Assembly (NCBI GenBank): GCA_014621425.1
Contig: JAANBB010000497.1
Coordinates: forward strand, 1 to 26,776
Length of the DNA: 26,776 nucleotides
Reading direction: 5' to 3'
Source: Cylindrodendrum hubeiense
Taxonomy: Eukaryota; Ascomycota; Sordariomycetes; Hypocreales; Nectriaceae
The translations under genes and the position numbers were made by a program. A model generated the notes under the pieces. It saw only the letters and a program-made list of their open reading frames with translations. It made no database searches and had not been told where the DNA came from. Positions 1 through 11,459 of this stretch are shown here, piece by piece (positions within the stretch are counted from its first letter, which is position 1; each line of letters starts with the position of its first letter).

Positions 1-206
1 GCATGGCTTGCTTTTAAGGGATTGTTAGGAACACGGGACTGCATGGCATTTCTGAGACTGGGCAGCAAGGATATCCATAGGGCCAGAATCAACAGACCGT
101 AGTCGATGGCATACCCTATCGACAGTGCGATAAATCCACTGCTACTACTTCCAAAGAGACGATTCGCCCCGAACCATACCCAGACCACTTCACGCCGAGG
201 CACCAT
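1..206 (-). CDS. possible partial ORF, membrane-like, cut by window edge
   Basis: A minus-strand frame opens at an ATG at 204-206 and stays open to the window edge (68 codons). It contains the hydrophobic stretch YGLLILALWISLLPSL, which could be one membrane segment. I do not recognise a family. The stretch also lies just beyond the 3' end of the eL31 gene on the same strand, so it could simply be 3'-flanking sequence that is open by chance. A second short hydrophobic frame (MAFGVAFGILALSR, near 255-300) lies next to it on the same strand. Treat as a weak candidate only. Confidence 0.18.
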   Translation of the reverse strand, partial: MVPRREVVWVWFGANRLFGSSSSGFIALSIGYAIDYGLLILALWISLLPSLRNAMQSRVPNNPLKASH

Positions 207-335
207 TCATTGTCGTTGGCTTGTCAAGCTTGTATCACATTTCCCTCTGTATTTTCAGCGTGAAAGAGCTAGAATGCCGAATGCAACTCCGAAAGCCATG
301 CCACCTAGAACCTGTCCCAAGAGAAACTTTTTTAT

Positions 336-869
336 TTATTCCTCAACAACAACCGTGGGGAGGCCCTTGGGGTCCTTGACGTTCACAGCCTGAACGTAGC
401 TGTAGAGCTTCTCCTTGGCACCCTCCTCGTCGTTTCGTCGTCGGGAAATTCGCACGCGCAGTCGGTAGGGGACACCCTTAACACCGCACTCCCAGACCTT
501 CTTGTTGAGCTGGGGGTCGACACGGACATCAGTGGTACCCTGGGAAGCTGTTAGCACATGTCGTCCATTTGAGAATTTCGTCTGCTCCAATCGATCGCAA
601 CCGTCGGGCAGATGGTTCGGGGGTTCGTACCATAGCCTGGAAGGCAAAGGCCTTGATCTCCTTGATGGCACGGGGGGCACGCTTCTTGAAGGTGACACCA
701 TGCATCTTCAAATCCGTTAGCATTTCGTTGTCCAGCGAGAAGCTCCATTGTGCGAGCTCTTCTTGCCAGAGCGACTTACCCTCTTGTGCATGTGGATGGT
801 GTACTCGCGGGCGACGACATCCGCAATAGCGGAGCGCTGAGTCTTGCCAGAGGGCTTCTTGGACGACAT
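336..869 (-). CDS. RPL31: 60S ribosomal protein eL31 (L31)
   Basis: Structural protein of the large cytosolic ribosomal subunit, near the peptide exit tunnel. Three exons: 780-869, 631-705 and 539 down to the stop at 336-338, joined by two introns with GTAAGT/AAG and GTACGA/CAG ends. The spliced product is 122 residues, normal for the family. It runs from MSSKKPSGKTQRSAIADVV through the eL31 blocks REYTIHMHKR, HGVTFKKRAPRAIKEIKAF, GTTDVRVDPQLNKKVW, GVPYRLRVRISRRRN and the conserved end GLPTVVVEE. The start is the only ATG that gives the family N-terminus. The gene diverges from the RAX1-type gene and probably shares its promoter. The codons are rich in preferred C/G-ending forms, as expected for a highly expressed gene. 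Identification is firm and the splice sites are near certain because both junctions rebuild conserved blocks. Confidence 0.96.
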
Positions 870-1555
870 GGCTGGTTTCGCTGTCAGTGTCTCGTTTGCG
901 AGAGTGCGGTAGTGAGTGCGCGAGGATCGAAGCGCTCGTAATCTCTAGATAGAGGCGGGCAAAGGAGAGGAGAATTGTCGGGGTTCGTACCTGCGGATCG
1001 TCTTCTCGGTCTGGCGATGAGGAGGGTGTTGATGTCGAATACCAAAATCCCACAAAATCTTTGTGCGTAGGGCAGGCTCGAAATTCGTGGGTGGGGGGTA
1101 GCGAGCCAATAGGGCAACTTCATGCAGTCGCAAGAATTTTGTCACGTGATTAGGCATGTCGGCTCCACTTCTCGTATCGCATTAACGTAACTGGGCTTAG
1201 GATGCGTTTGATTAGATCCACGTCGCTCTCTGGGCTGTTTACCGTGAAGCACCTCATCGTCACCTACATTCCAAAGTCTACATTCCAACGGCCACTACGG
1301 CAAGGCACCTCGAACTCCTGCGCTGTTGCGCCTCTCCCCTCTCTTTACTTCTAGGGATACAAATTCCCGCGACAGAGACCTTCGCCAGCCATCCAAGGAG
1401 CGCAGTACGGGTATCAAATAGCCAGGGGCATTCGCGTAAACAGCACTTCGTCAGTGGCGCAACCATCGGCAGTTGGTGTTTATCGAGCATCGAAACAAGT
1501 CCATCTTTCCTTCTCCAACATTCGTTCACCCTAGCCTCGGTACCTGCAGCGCAAG
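870..1555. promoter_or_regulatory. shared divergent promoter, eL31 / RAX1-type gene
   Basis: A 686-bp stretch between two divergent start codons, so it must hold both promoters and both 5' leaders. It includes a CCAAT box at 1106-1110 and a TAGGG at 1353-1357. I see no strong TATA box and no exact AACCCTAA telobox, the element often tied to Tbf1 at ribosomal protein genes. Open frames here (for example through 945-1157 on the minus strand) have no protein-like features. Confidence 0.6.
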
Positions 1556-2759
1556 ATGGCCGACCACCAACCCATCACCACAACGGCGTCGCCGTCGCCT
1601 CAGCCCGACCTGTCGCGAAACCGACTTCCGACTTTGTTCGAGGTGCTGAGCCGACGCACGCTGCCGCCAGTCGACCTTTTTTCTTTCTACATATATATGC
1701 GCGATCAGCAGAGATCCGTAGACTACCTTGACTTCTGGTAAGTTCTAGGAAGCGCTCAATGGCACTGGCCTCGTAACTGACTGTTCGGCAGGCTGGATGT
1801 GGCACAGCACATGTCCTTGTGTCGTCACTATGTTCGCGAGCTCCGACGCTCTGTGCTTATTGGGACGCCCGATATGGATAAGTCGGCCTCGAAGAGATCG
1901 TCAGCAATCCTAGAGAACATCGGCGACTTGGAACCTCGATTGGCGGGTCCGTCGATGTACGCGACTGAGAAGGAGAAGAACCAGAATGGTCAACTGTCTG
2001 CCTTCCTCCGTGAGGATCTAAGCCACGACTCCCCGCAAAGCGCCTCCGGTCATGTTCGACCCAGCCCCCAATTCAGCAACTCCCATGATATTACCACCGA
2101 CTCTAACTCCCCGGCCCATACCGTCGCGCGGCAAGATATCCGAGCGTCAGCGGAGAAGATCCTCTTCACCTTCCTCATGCCTGGTGCTGAGCGCGAAATC
2201 ACCCTTCCTGGATCCATCACTCAGGACGTTACCATTGCTATCGAAGAGCTTGGTCGCGATGATCCGGAGGTATTTGACGTCGCCAAGGATTATGTGTTTC
2301 AGGCTATGGAGCGAGATGCGTTTCCAGGCTTTCTAAGAATGAAGGCACTCGGCAACCTGATCCCTCCTACCCTTATCATGAGACTCATCGTGGGTCTGAT
2401 TGCCATGTTTGGAGCTTTCTGGACAGCATTTGTCTTGATTTTCCTCGACATGTCCCGTCTTTCAAAGTGCTGGGTAAGTAATCCCTCGGGTTTTCATAGA
2501 GTACAAAGCTAACGCGCTGCAGCTCATCTTTCCATTCACCATCGGTGTCTACTTTCTGTCGTCATACCAATATTCTCTTGATCCCATCATGGCCCTGGTC
2601 GGCTACAGTGAATATACTCCCTTTAACTTCTCAAAAATTCGCGAGCCTTATGTCCGCAAACTCCTCGCCAAGCGAGCTATCATGGTCCTGGCCATGACCT
2701 TCCTTATCGATGCTCTTCTCTGCATCTTGTTCATCCTCGTCCCTGGAAAGCGCCTGTGA
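1556..2759 (+). CDS. RAX1: RAX1-type RGS-domain membrane protein
   Basis: Predicted 366-residue protein from three exons (1556-1737, 1792-2473, 2523-2759). The introns have GTAAGT donors and CAG acceptors, and both junctions keep frame. The N-terminal half resembles a split RGS fold: LPTLFEVLSRRTLPPVDLF and YLDFWLDVAQHMSLC at about residues 24-80, then EKILFTFLMPG to MERDAFPGFLRMKALGNL at about 180-250. A Ser/Thr-rich insert lies between them. Three membrane segments follow, at about 255-280, 289-313 and 341-362. This RGS plus three-TM layout is that of budding-yeast Rax1 (bud-site selection) and of the RgsB class in Aspergillus, which acts in polarity and G-protein-linked signalling. The ATG sits in a good context (aagATGg). 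Whether it accelerates G-alpha GTPase activity cannot be judged from sequence. The family call is confident; the cellular role is by analogy. Confidence 0.88.
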
Positions 2760-3216
2760 GCGAGCACTCGGACTCCTCACAGCGGCCAATGATGCAGGTA
2801 GTTATTGGCCACTGGTTTCTTTCTTTGCACCACCTTCTCTGTGAGATGTTCGTGAGAGAGCAAGATTCACGACCGTCATGATTTTGAGAGCAGGATTAGG
2901 AAATGATACCAGATGATCTGGTGAGGAGGAAATGGAATTATTTTTGCGGGCTTTGGCGTCGGACTACCACTTTTGTTGTACCATTTAGGGCTTGTATGTA
3001 GACTATTCATCCAGGACTTCGGATCCGCACCTCGGAGTTTCTGGCTACGATTTTTTTTTATAATCAATCAATCATTGCGGAATTTGGAACCAATGGCAGG
3101 AGCACTTTGTACTGATTGAGGTTAACAAGCAAGCGTTATGTCGTCTAATTACATTCATGGTTCATCGTGATAATGTTTTGGTGTCTATCATGTCCGCAGG
3201 TAGCAGGTTGGTCCCT
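2760..3216. other. convergent 3' intergenic region
   Basis: 457 bp between the stop of the RAX1-type gene and the stop of CSN7, which converge. It is AT-richer than its surroundings, has a run of nine T near 3051-3059, and a short AATC microsatellite at about 3061-3074. It should hold both 3' UTRs and polyadenylation signals. No gene seen. Confidence 0.6.
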
Positions 3217-4086
3217 CTACATTTTGCGTTTGTTGGCCCGCTCCTCGGGCTCATCCACATCCATGCTCTCATTGTCGACCAGATTGGCCACTTCCATGAC
3301 GGACCGCTTGTTAAATCCCCTCCGGGCGATCATTTCCCGCGTCAGACCAGCGACTTCGTACTTCCTGGCGTCCGGAGCATCGGCCATCAACTGCTGTAGC
3401 TTGTCGTCCGCTGCTCGCTGGTCACGCTGCCGCACGGCGGCCACGTTTCGGATATCCTTCATCTGTGTCTCGAGGTCCTCCAGGGTAGAGGTACAGCGGT
3501 CGGCCCACGTCTTGAGGGCGGAGATCATATCCGGGATGGCGACCCGGGGGGAGGTCTCGTAGGGGCGCGACGCTAGAGACCTGCACGGCGGCGCGCGCGG
3601 GGTCGAGTGTGGCGTGCAGCAGGCCAGCGTATACGGCGGAGATGACGAGGGCCTCGAGGTCGCGAGTGTCGGGGAGGTCGAGGGCAGTCTGAAGGGTATC
3701 GTATGATAGGTTTTGGCGGTCGCGAGCGAGGGCGAGGAGAGAGAGCTGGCGGAGCTTGCGAGCCTGAGCGTCGACGAGCGTGGGCAGACCCGGGGTGCTA
3801 CGGTAGGTGGCGTATGTACCGTGGGAGAAGATTTGAAGGAGAGTTAGGTGCGGGACATATTCGGGAGAGGAGGCGAGGGACTGGATGGCGGGCGTATCGA
3901 GGAGTTCGGCGAAGAGGAAGGTGTTTGGTGCCGAGGTGGCGCGAGTGACGAGGTCGACGGCGGCACGGGGGGAGCTGGCCGTCTTGGAGAGCGCGAGGAA
4001 GGGCTAGACGAAGTCAGAGGAAAGTTGATGCAAGCAGATGTTTGTAGGCGTACCTCGAGAGCGTTGAGAGCCTTGGTCTGCTCCAT
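3217..4086 (-). CDS. CSN7: COP9 signalosome subunit 7 (PCI domain), frameshifted
   Basis: CSN7 is a PCI-domain scaffold subunit of the COP9 signalosome, which removes NEDD8 from cullin-RING ubiquitin ligases; fungal orthologs (CsnG) affect development and light responses. Exon 1 is 4054-4086 (MEQTKALNALE) and exon 2 starts at 4003 after a 50-nt GTACGC/CTAG intron. Family blocks are FLFAELLDTPAIQSLASS, EYVPHLTLLQIFSHGTYATY, DAQARKLRQLSLLALARDR, LVISAVYAGLLHATLDP and VSSVAPLRDL. Next comes a run of six G on the plus strand (3546-3551, C on the coding strand), where the frame breaks. Removing one base would continue straight into MISALKTWADRCTSTLEDLE and on to the stop at 3217-3219, for 272 residues in total. 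As written, the frame instead ends at 3422-3424 after 204 residues. No GT-AG intron repairs it without deleting conserved residues. A homopolymer sequencing error is the likeliest cause; a real mutation is possible. Confidence 0.85.
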
Positions 4087-6975
4087 GGTGGGCGAACGTG
4101 AAGGCGTGCCGCCTCGCGGGGTGGAGGATACGGGAGATGACGTCGAAGTGGTACCAAGTCAAGAAGGGTCTCAGAAGAGTTGTATAGGAGGTGTGTATAG
4201 AGAGACCGAGGTCAAGGAGAGCACCCTAGAGCGGCAGCGCAGCTGGCGAAGAGGGTCTGCTAGGGACAATGGTTGTTGCTGGATGTTGAACCCAGGTCAA
4301 GATGAGGCTCACGTTTGAAGGTGAGGCTGGAGCAGGCAAGCAAGCTGTGGCGGCGCGGGGCTTTGGCGGGTGGTGAGCCGTGTGGGGCCGGCCTCTGCGT
4401 ATCGTGGGGTACCTGTCTTGCGAGGCATCAACCGAGTGCTACCCTAGAGCAGTCAACCACTGCCGTTGGGGTGAACTTGGGACTTGTAGGAGGGTGTGTC
4501 AACTAATGGCATACTCAAGATGTACTGCTCGCTTATTTCTATTTTTCTGCGTATATTTAGGTTCTAGACATGCTTATCTAGCTTGCAGTGAGGCATTAAG
4601 TAAAGATCGGTTTGACAGAGCCCAAGCATCTTAAAAACTTGCAACCGCCAATATTACTAGAGTGGATTTAGAGCGCGTTGTGTGTTACGGCTTAACTTTG
4701 TGGAAGCCACCAACTACGAGCCATTATCGAAGATATCTATGCGACAAGATCCGTGCCAGTGCCAAGGGGAGAAGTTTCGCAGCAACGCTTGAGATCGGAA
4801 ACTTGAGTTACCGCCAAGGTCGCAAGAAGTCCCGAAAACAGCGACGGGTCTCGAAACCGTATCAGGTACGAATTGTTTGGGAAATCGAAACAACCACTGC
4901 GACATGCTAGCTCACCCTATTGCTTCGGTGAATGCTCTCCAAATAGACGTCATTAACGACGGGGACCAAGACAATGTCCCAAACCCGCCAAGAGAATCGT
5001 GAGCTGGCGGAGGATTGTGCTTCGTGAAAACGGTGGGCAGTCAAATATAGAACATGAGGGACACGATGACAAGTGGCTTAGACAAGGATTTAGCTCTGAC
5101 CTGGCCGCAGCCCCGTCTCACGCCCAGCTGTGCTAACACAGGCCATTGGAATACAGGCTTAGCCCCATGATGACTTACACTGTATTACCAACCTTCCAAG
5201 GCGCCGGATCCGGTGAGATCCGGGTAGTTGCAAGTATCTCATCTCACGCAGTGACATGTCAGCACTGAGCACACTACACGTGATAGTAAGACGGGCCCTT
5301 GTAGACAAAGCATGGGGATGGGCCGCAACTCCGCAAAACTAGAAAGGCCACGGGGGATGGTCCAGCAAGATCGGCAATTGATGGCTTGAGACACAAAATT
5401 ACAGACCGCGCATCAACTATGCCCGATGGCGATAAGTTATGCTCTTAACGGCCAGTCGCTGGGCCCTAGTGCTAGTAGCCTCACAAGACACCACGATAGT
5501 CCGGTGACGAACAGCTTGCGTGAGCAAAGGATCGACAGTCGCGCCTTGAGGACCAGGGGATGGCGCAATAGTTAGGGGAGGCGCGGTCGGGTTCAGGTGT
5601 TATCTGGTCCTTGCCGTCGCTTTGCATGCGAGCTGAATTGGAAAATCGATAAATATATAGATCGAGGTATGCCGGCAGATGGGGCCTGCGTGGAGAGGTT
5701 GCAATGTCACGGATTCGCGTCTCGTATATTCGTCAGATCCACCTTGCAAGTTGGCCAGTGCAGGCAAATGCAGCAACGCCCACATCCACCGCTTCTACCA
5801 ACAGCCACGGCCGCCCAACACGGCACGGGCGCAGCCGATAGCAAGGCGCGGAGCCAATCGCGCGCCAACAAGAAGCGTCTGACTGATTCCGTGGGGAGTT
5901 CCGCTCTCAGTGGCCCGCCTCACGAGCTGCAGGCTTCATCTGCGGGCTTCCTTTGCGGGCTTCATCAGCGTCGCAGGGCTCTTCCGTTGGTGTATCAGCG
6001 CCGGCGAGGGTGACACCAGGGCCAAAGCTGAGGAAATAAAAAGTCTGGGCCCCCGGGTTTCCCAGTCTCTCGTCACAAGTCGCAAGCCCTCTCTCCCTAC
6101 CACGTAGGTACCAGCCCGAGCGTCTACCGCCAGAGTGACAGCACTTGTTACTGGCATCCGTTTTGCCTCTGTCTCCACTGGACCACTCGGCCACTGGACC
6201 ACCACCATTACCGCCCAGCGCTTCGCTTGCTCCAGTCCCCGACAGACCACTACAACCTGTAACTCCCAGGTTCACGTCTTGGCCCCGAAACGATAATCCA
6301 CCAACGGGAATAGCGGGAAGCCCCTGTAGCATCCTGTCACAGGCCCCTTGTTGATCCTACCGGCACCTACAGCTACAGCCCACGAATTGAGGCTAGATAC
6401 TCGTCCCCCGGCGACAATCCCCAATCCAGCGGAACCTAGAAGCGAAACCAGAAGCGAAGCCCCGAATCTTGGCCAAGTCCCCGAATCTGTTACAGTTCGT
6501 ACGGAGTAAGATTCCCCCAAAAAGACCCCTAGATCCCGTTTCGCCTCGTCTCATCTCATCTCACCCACGTTCTCGGCCTTTGTCTCTTTTCCTTCTTCTT
6601 TTCCCTTCTCTTTTGCTGACCGGAAACTTTCCGCCTCCTAGCCCAGCCTCAATTATTAATAAATAAGCCCATCATCCCACCCGCGTCGGATAGAAGCCGG
6701 TCTTCGGGGCCCGCGGCGCGCCATTCAATCGACATCGTCAGCTTTCACTAATTATCTGATCCACCTCTTCTCTTCTTTCGCTAGTCGAACACGGCACGGC
6801 TGCGCCAGCGCAAGACGCTTGCATCCATACATTACGCCTCCGATCCCCCCCCAGAAATGCCCGCGGCTGAACGATAGCGAGAGATCGACAAAAAACCACC
6901 CGCCTTCCCCACGATACGGCCAGCCCCCAGCGTCCGTCCGCGTGACACCCATCGCAACTGAGGGCAACGGCTGCA
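4087..6975. other. long intergenic region upstream of the copper ATPase
   Basis: About 2.9 kb with no gene I can support. The left part (4087-4400) is the CSN7 promoter. From 4600 to 5600 the sequence is plain, with scattered short frames lacking protein-like composition. From 5750 onward it becomes pyrimidine-rich, with CT-rich runs near 6540-6615, and is probably promoter plus 5' leader of the copper ATPase gene. A tiny upstream frame lies at 6857-6877 (MPAAER then TAG). Possible copper-related motifs are listed separately. A partly repeated GCGGGCTTC unit occurs at about 5942-5965. Confidence 0.55.
6610..6619 (+). promoter_or_regulatory. candidate Ace1-like copper element
   Basis: CTTTTGCTGA matches the relaxed yeast Ace1/MRE consensus HTHNNGCTGD and lies 357 bp upstream of the copper ATPase start, next to a CT-rich run. 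A match to so loose a pattern is expected by chance in kilobases of DNA, so position and context are the only support. A second copper-type motif (TGAGCAAA, the reverse of TTTGCTCA, the Mac1 element) lies far upstream at 5521-5528. Confidence 0.25.
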
Positions 6976-9900
6976 ATGGCCCCTTCGTATATCCAGATCC
7001 CCTCGAGGGACGATGACCAAGGAGGTGCCTTGGCCGCTCCCAAGAGTGCCCACATGGCTACTACGACGCTCCGCGTGGAAGGCATGACGTGAGTTCCCAC
7101 CCCCAGCTTAACTCCGACCATCCCGAGGTGCCGACCGCCCGGACTGGTCGCAGTCGATGCGTATGGACATTATTAACGCGCGTCTTGTGCGACAGCTGCG
7201 GCGCATGCACTTCCGCTGTTGAAGCTGGCTTCAAGGGCGTTAGTGGTGTCGGCAACGTCTCGGTAAGCCTCGTCATGGAGCGCGCCGTCGTCCACCACGA
7301 CCCGCAGGTTATCACCGCCGCCGAGGTCCAAGAAATCATCGAGGATCGCGGCTTCGACGCCGAAGTCCTTGCTACCGACCTCCCGAGCCCTGCCGTTCCC
7401 CGATTCGCCGACAGCAAGACCCAGAACAACGACGCTGGCCTTGCGACGACCACGGTGGCCGTCGAGGGCATGACCTGCGGCGCCTGCACCTCGGCCGTTG
7501 AGGGCGGCTTCAAAGACGTTCCCGGCGTTAAACACTTTAGCATTTCGCTGCTGTCCGAACGAGCCGTCATCGAGCATGACCCGACCATCCTCTCTGCCGA
7601 GCAGATCGCGGAAATGATCGAGGACCGTGGCTTTGGAGCCGAGATCATCGACACTGTCAAGGCCGACACTTCGTCCAAGGCCCCCGAGCGCACAAGTAAT
7701 ATTGCGGTTACTACAGTGGCCATTGAAGGAATGACCTGCGGCGCCTGCACCTCAGCTGTGGAAGGAGGCTTCAAGGGCCTTGACGGCGTCCTCAAATTCA
7801 ACATCAGCTTGCTCGCGGAGCGGGCCGTGATCACTCACGACGTCACAAAACTCTCCCCCGAACAGATTATCGAAACGATCGACGACCGGGGGTTCGATGG
7901 CAAAATCCTGTCCACTCAATACACCGACGAGCTCCAGGGCGGGTCGTCAAAATCACAGTTTAAAGTATTCGGCGTTTCCGATGCAGCTGCCTCTCAAGCT
8001 TTGGAGACTGCATTGTTGGCGTTGCCTGGCATTGACGCTGCGTCGGTCAGCCTGGTCTCGTCCCGTCTGACTGTCACCCACCAGCCCGATGTCATCGGTC
8101 TGCGGGGAATCGTCGAGGCTGTGGAAGCCGAGGGTCTAAATGCCCTTGTCGCAGACAACCACGACAACAATGCGCAGCTTGAGTCCCTGGCCAAGACGAG
8201 AGAGATTAACGAGTGGCGGACCGCCTTCCGAACGGCACTGGCATTTGCGATCCCTGTCTTCATCATTGGCATGATCCTCCCCATGTGTAGTGCCAAAATT
8301 GACTTTGGGGCCTTTAAATTGTTGCCTGGTCTATATCTTGGCGACGTTATCTGCTTGGTTCTTACGATGCCCGTACAATTTGGCATTGGAAAGCGGTTTT
8401 ATATCTCCGCCTACAAGTCTATCAAGCACGGTTCCCCCACCATGGATGTACTAGTTATCCTTGGCACGTCGTGTGCCTTCTTCTTCAGCATTCTGACCAT
8501 GGTTGTATCATTGGCTGTAGAGCCTCACACAAGGCCGAGCACCATTTTCGATACGAGTACGATGTTGATCACGTTCGTCACTTTGGGACGCTACTTAGAG
8601 AACAGTGCCAAGGGCCAGACGTCGAGAGCCCTCTCTCGTCTCATGTCACTGGCCCCCTCTATGGCAACCATCTACGCGGACCCCATTGCAGTGGAAAAGG
8701 CTACTGAGCGCTGGGCAGACTCCAAGGACTTGGAGACCCCAAAGACATCCGGGACACCCGGAATGCGAGCTTCAGCATATGAAGAGAAGATCATTCCCAC
8801 GGAGCTGTTGCAACTTGGCGACATTGTTGTCATCCGACCTGGTGACAAGCTTCCCGCCGACGGAGTTCTCCTTCGCGGCGAGACTTACGTCGACGAGAGC
8901 ATGGTGACTGGTGAAGCCATGCCCGTCCAGAAGCGAGTGGGCGACAACATCATCGGCGGCACCGTCAATGGTGATGGCCGAGTCGACTTCCGAGTCACCC
9001 GTGCTGGTCGCGACACGCAGCTCAGCCAGATCGTCAAGCTAGTTCAGGATGCGCAAACCACTCGGGCGCCGATTCAACAGCTCGCCGACACACTTGCTGG
9101 TTACTTCGTCCCTACGATTCTCATCCTTGGTATGATTACCTTCCTTGGCTGGATGGTGCTCAGCCACGTGCTGCCGAACCCTCCCAAGATTTTCCTCCAG
9201 GATGCCAGCGGTGGCAAGATCATGGTCTGCGTAAAGCTGTGCATCTCGGTTATCGTCTTCGCCTGTCCCTGCGCTCTTGGTCTGGCCACCCCAACTGCTG
9301 TCATGGTCGGTACGGGTGTAGGTGCCGAGAATGGTATCCTGATCAAGGGCGGTGCGGCACTAGAGAGAACCACCAAGGTTACTCAGATCGTTCTAGATAA
9401 GACTGGTACCATCACTTATGGAAAGATGAGCGTTGCCGAATCAGACCTGGTCAGTGACTGGGAGGATAATGAGCGTCAACGACGACTCTGGTGGACCGTC
9501 GTCGGTCTTGCGGAAATGGGCAGCGAGCACCCCGTGGGTAAGGCCATCCTGGCCGCTGCGAGACGCGAGCTTGATCTAGACATCGACGGTACCATCGAGG
9601 GCAGCGCTGGCGAATTCAAGGCCGCTGTTGGTAAGGGTGTTAATGCTCTGGTCGAGCCGGCCACAGCGGAGCGCACCCGTTATCGTGTTCTCCTTGGAAA
9701 CGTCGCCTACCTGCGAGACAACAACGTCGAGGTTCCCGAGGATGCTGTCGAGGCCTCTGAGCATATCAACTCGGCCGCCAGCAAGACTGCCTCCAAGACT
9801 CCCACTGCTGGCACCACCAACATCTTCGTCGCCATCGACGGTCAGTACACCGGCCACCTTTGTCTGGCCGACTCCATCAAGGACGGCGCCAAGGCAGCCA

Positions 9901-10598
9901 TCTCGGCCCTCCACCGCATGGGTATCAAGACTGCCATCGTGACCGGCGACCAGAAGTCAACGGCGCTGGCAGTCGCCGCGGCCGTGGGTATCTCGCCGGA
10001 CAATGTCTACGCCGGTGCTAGCCCCGATCAGAAGCAGGCGATTATCAAACAAATCCAGGCTCAGGGCGAGGTCGTCGGCATGGTGGGTGACGGTATCAAC
10101 GACTCGCCGGCCCTCGCGACGGCCGACGTTGGCATCGCCATGGCCAGCGGTACGGACGTTGCCATGGAGGCCGCCGACGTGGTGCTCATGCGCCCGACCG
10201 ACCTCATGGATATCCCCGCTGCGCTGCATCTCTCGCGCAGCATCTTCCGACGCATCAAGATGAACCTCGCGTGGGCGTGTATGTACAACGTCGTCGGCCT
10301 GCCCATCGCCATGGGCTTCTTCCTCCCCCTCGGCTTCCACATGCACCCCATGATGGCCGGCTTCGCCATGGCCTGCAGCAGTGTCAGCGTCGTCGTTAGC
10401 AGCTTGTTGCTCAAGACCTGGAAGCGGCCCCGCTGGATGGACGAAGCCGCCGCCGGGAACGAGGGCGGTCTGCGCTGGATGAGTGGCCGTGGTATTGTCG
10501 GGTGGTTCCGCGAGACGTTTGGAAGGTCGAGAGGTGGCAATAAAGAGGAGGGCTATGTGCCGCTAGACGATCTGGAGGCGGCCGAGGCGCGCGCTTGA
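6976..10598 (+). CDS. CCC2: CCC2-type copper-transporting P1B-ATPase
   Basis: ATP-driven copper(I) pump of the Ccc2/ATP7 class, which in fungi loads copper into the trans-Golgi for multicopper oxidases and other secreted cuproenzymes. Exon 1 is 6976-7088 and exon 2 is 7196-10598, giving 1171 residues. The 107-nt GTGAGT/CAG intron falls inside the first GMT|CGAC motif, so the splice is certain. Three heavy-metal-associated domains carry CxxC pairs at C39/C42, C132/C135 and C219/C222. A fourth HMA-like block (about 292-360) has lost its cysteines. The pump core shows the actuator TGEA at 609-612, CPC at 728-730 in a membrane helix, the phosphorylation motif DKTGT at 772-776, the HP dipeptide at 816-817, GDGIND at 1002-1007 and the last-helix MACSS at 1096-1100. 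All catalytic residues are intact. The DTAA-class exporter CrpA is the alternative; the repeated GMTCGACTSAVE units favour Ccc2/CtpA. Confidence 0.95.
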
Positions 10599-11459
10599 AA
10601 GCTGTAGCAACTATATGCGAGATTTTGTCGATAGAGATAAGACACCTCCCGGCGTTGTAGGAATAGGAGTTCATTCAAGTTCAATCAAACATCACAGATC
10701 CCAGGCCTACGTCGAATGTGCAGCGCGCCCCTTATGTAGTTTCTCTCCCCAAACCCCCTTATCTCGGCTCTGAGCCCACGTTGCGCAATTCACATCACCC
10801 CGTGGAGTGGTTGTCGGGTGGTGCTCGTATGTTGGTGGTGGTGCGTGCTTGACTGCGGTTTTCGCTTACGGGAACAGGGCTACCCTATACGTCCGCAGTT
10901 TGGCGGATGCTTGGACGACTGGAGCGTAAGGTAAGTTAGTCGAACTTGATTGTTTCAGGTCCTGTGGTGCTTGCCAGCTGGCTCTTCTAGTCGACGGCTG
11001 TTGGTTTAATCCTGGTCGTGGCTTGGGTCGTTTGCCAACCAGTCTGTGCAACTGTAGTCACATTGACGTTATCATAATGTTATGCTCATGGTCTAAATGA
11101 CTGACCAGGACTCAGGCTCACTCGCTTTCATTCCAACCAAGCTGAAATTTCTCAAGCGCCTCTTTCTCTTCCGCTTTCCTCAGAACTGCTATTATTAGCA
11201 CCAAATCCTTGTGCAGACCTGCGTACTGTTTCCTCGTATCGCGTAAACCAACCGCAGGCGCCACACGCACTCCATTGGGTGTGAGTGGGTCAGATGAGTA
11301 CCGGTACTGCTAAATCTGTGTGTTAGTGGAAACACGCCTTAGAGATGCACGAATTTGAACCAATATCTGTCATTGGAAATTGAAGGGTAGCAATTTATTT
11401 TCGAGATTGTGCATCTAATTTGATGCCTATTCCCTAAAAGCCTATACCGTATGTTACTA
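10599..11459. other. 3' flank of copper ATPase and gene-free stretch
   Basis: About 860 bp that should include the ATPase 3' UTR. I see no coding signal, RNA gene or clear repeat beyond a short GGTGGTGG-type run near 10818-10846. Confidence 0.5.

Noticed and set aside
3541..3660. A hidden intron to explain the CSN7 frameshift (for example GTATAC to CTAG)
   Set aside because: It would delete the VYAGLLHATLDP and VQVSS region that fits the family, so an indel is the better explanation.
5907..6332. 141-residue open frame on the minus strand
   Set aside because: Gly/Ser/Arg-rich without any motif; lies in the promoter and leader region of the copper ATPase gene.
7061..7834. 257-residue open frame on the minus strand
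   Set aside because: It is antisense to the HMA repeats of the copper ATPase; its Ser/Ala/Pro-rich repeats mirror the codons of those domains.
10061..10540. 159-residue open frame on the minus strand
   Set aside because: Antisense to the C-terminal part of the copper ATPase, with no domain of its own.
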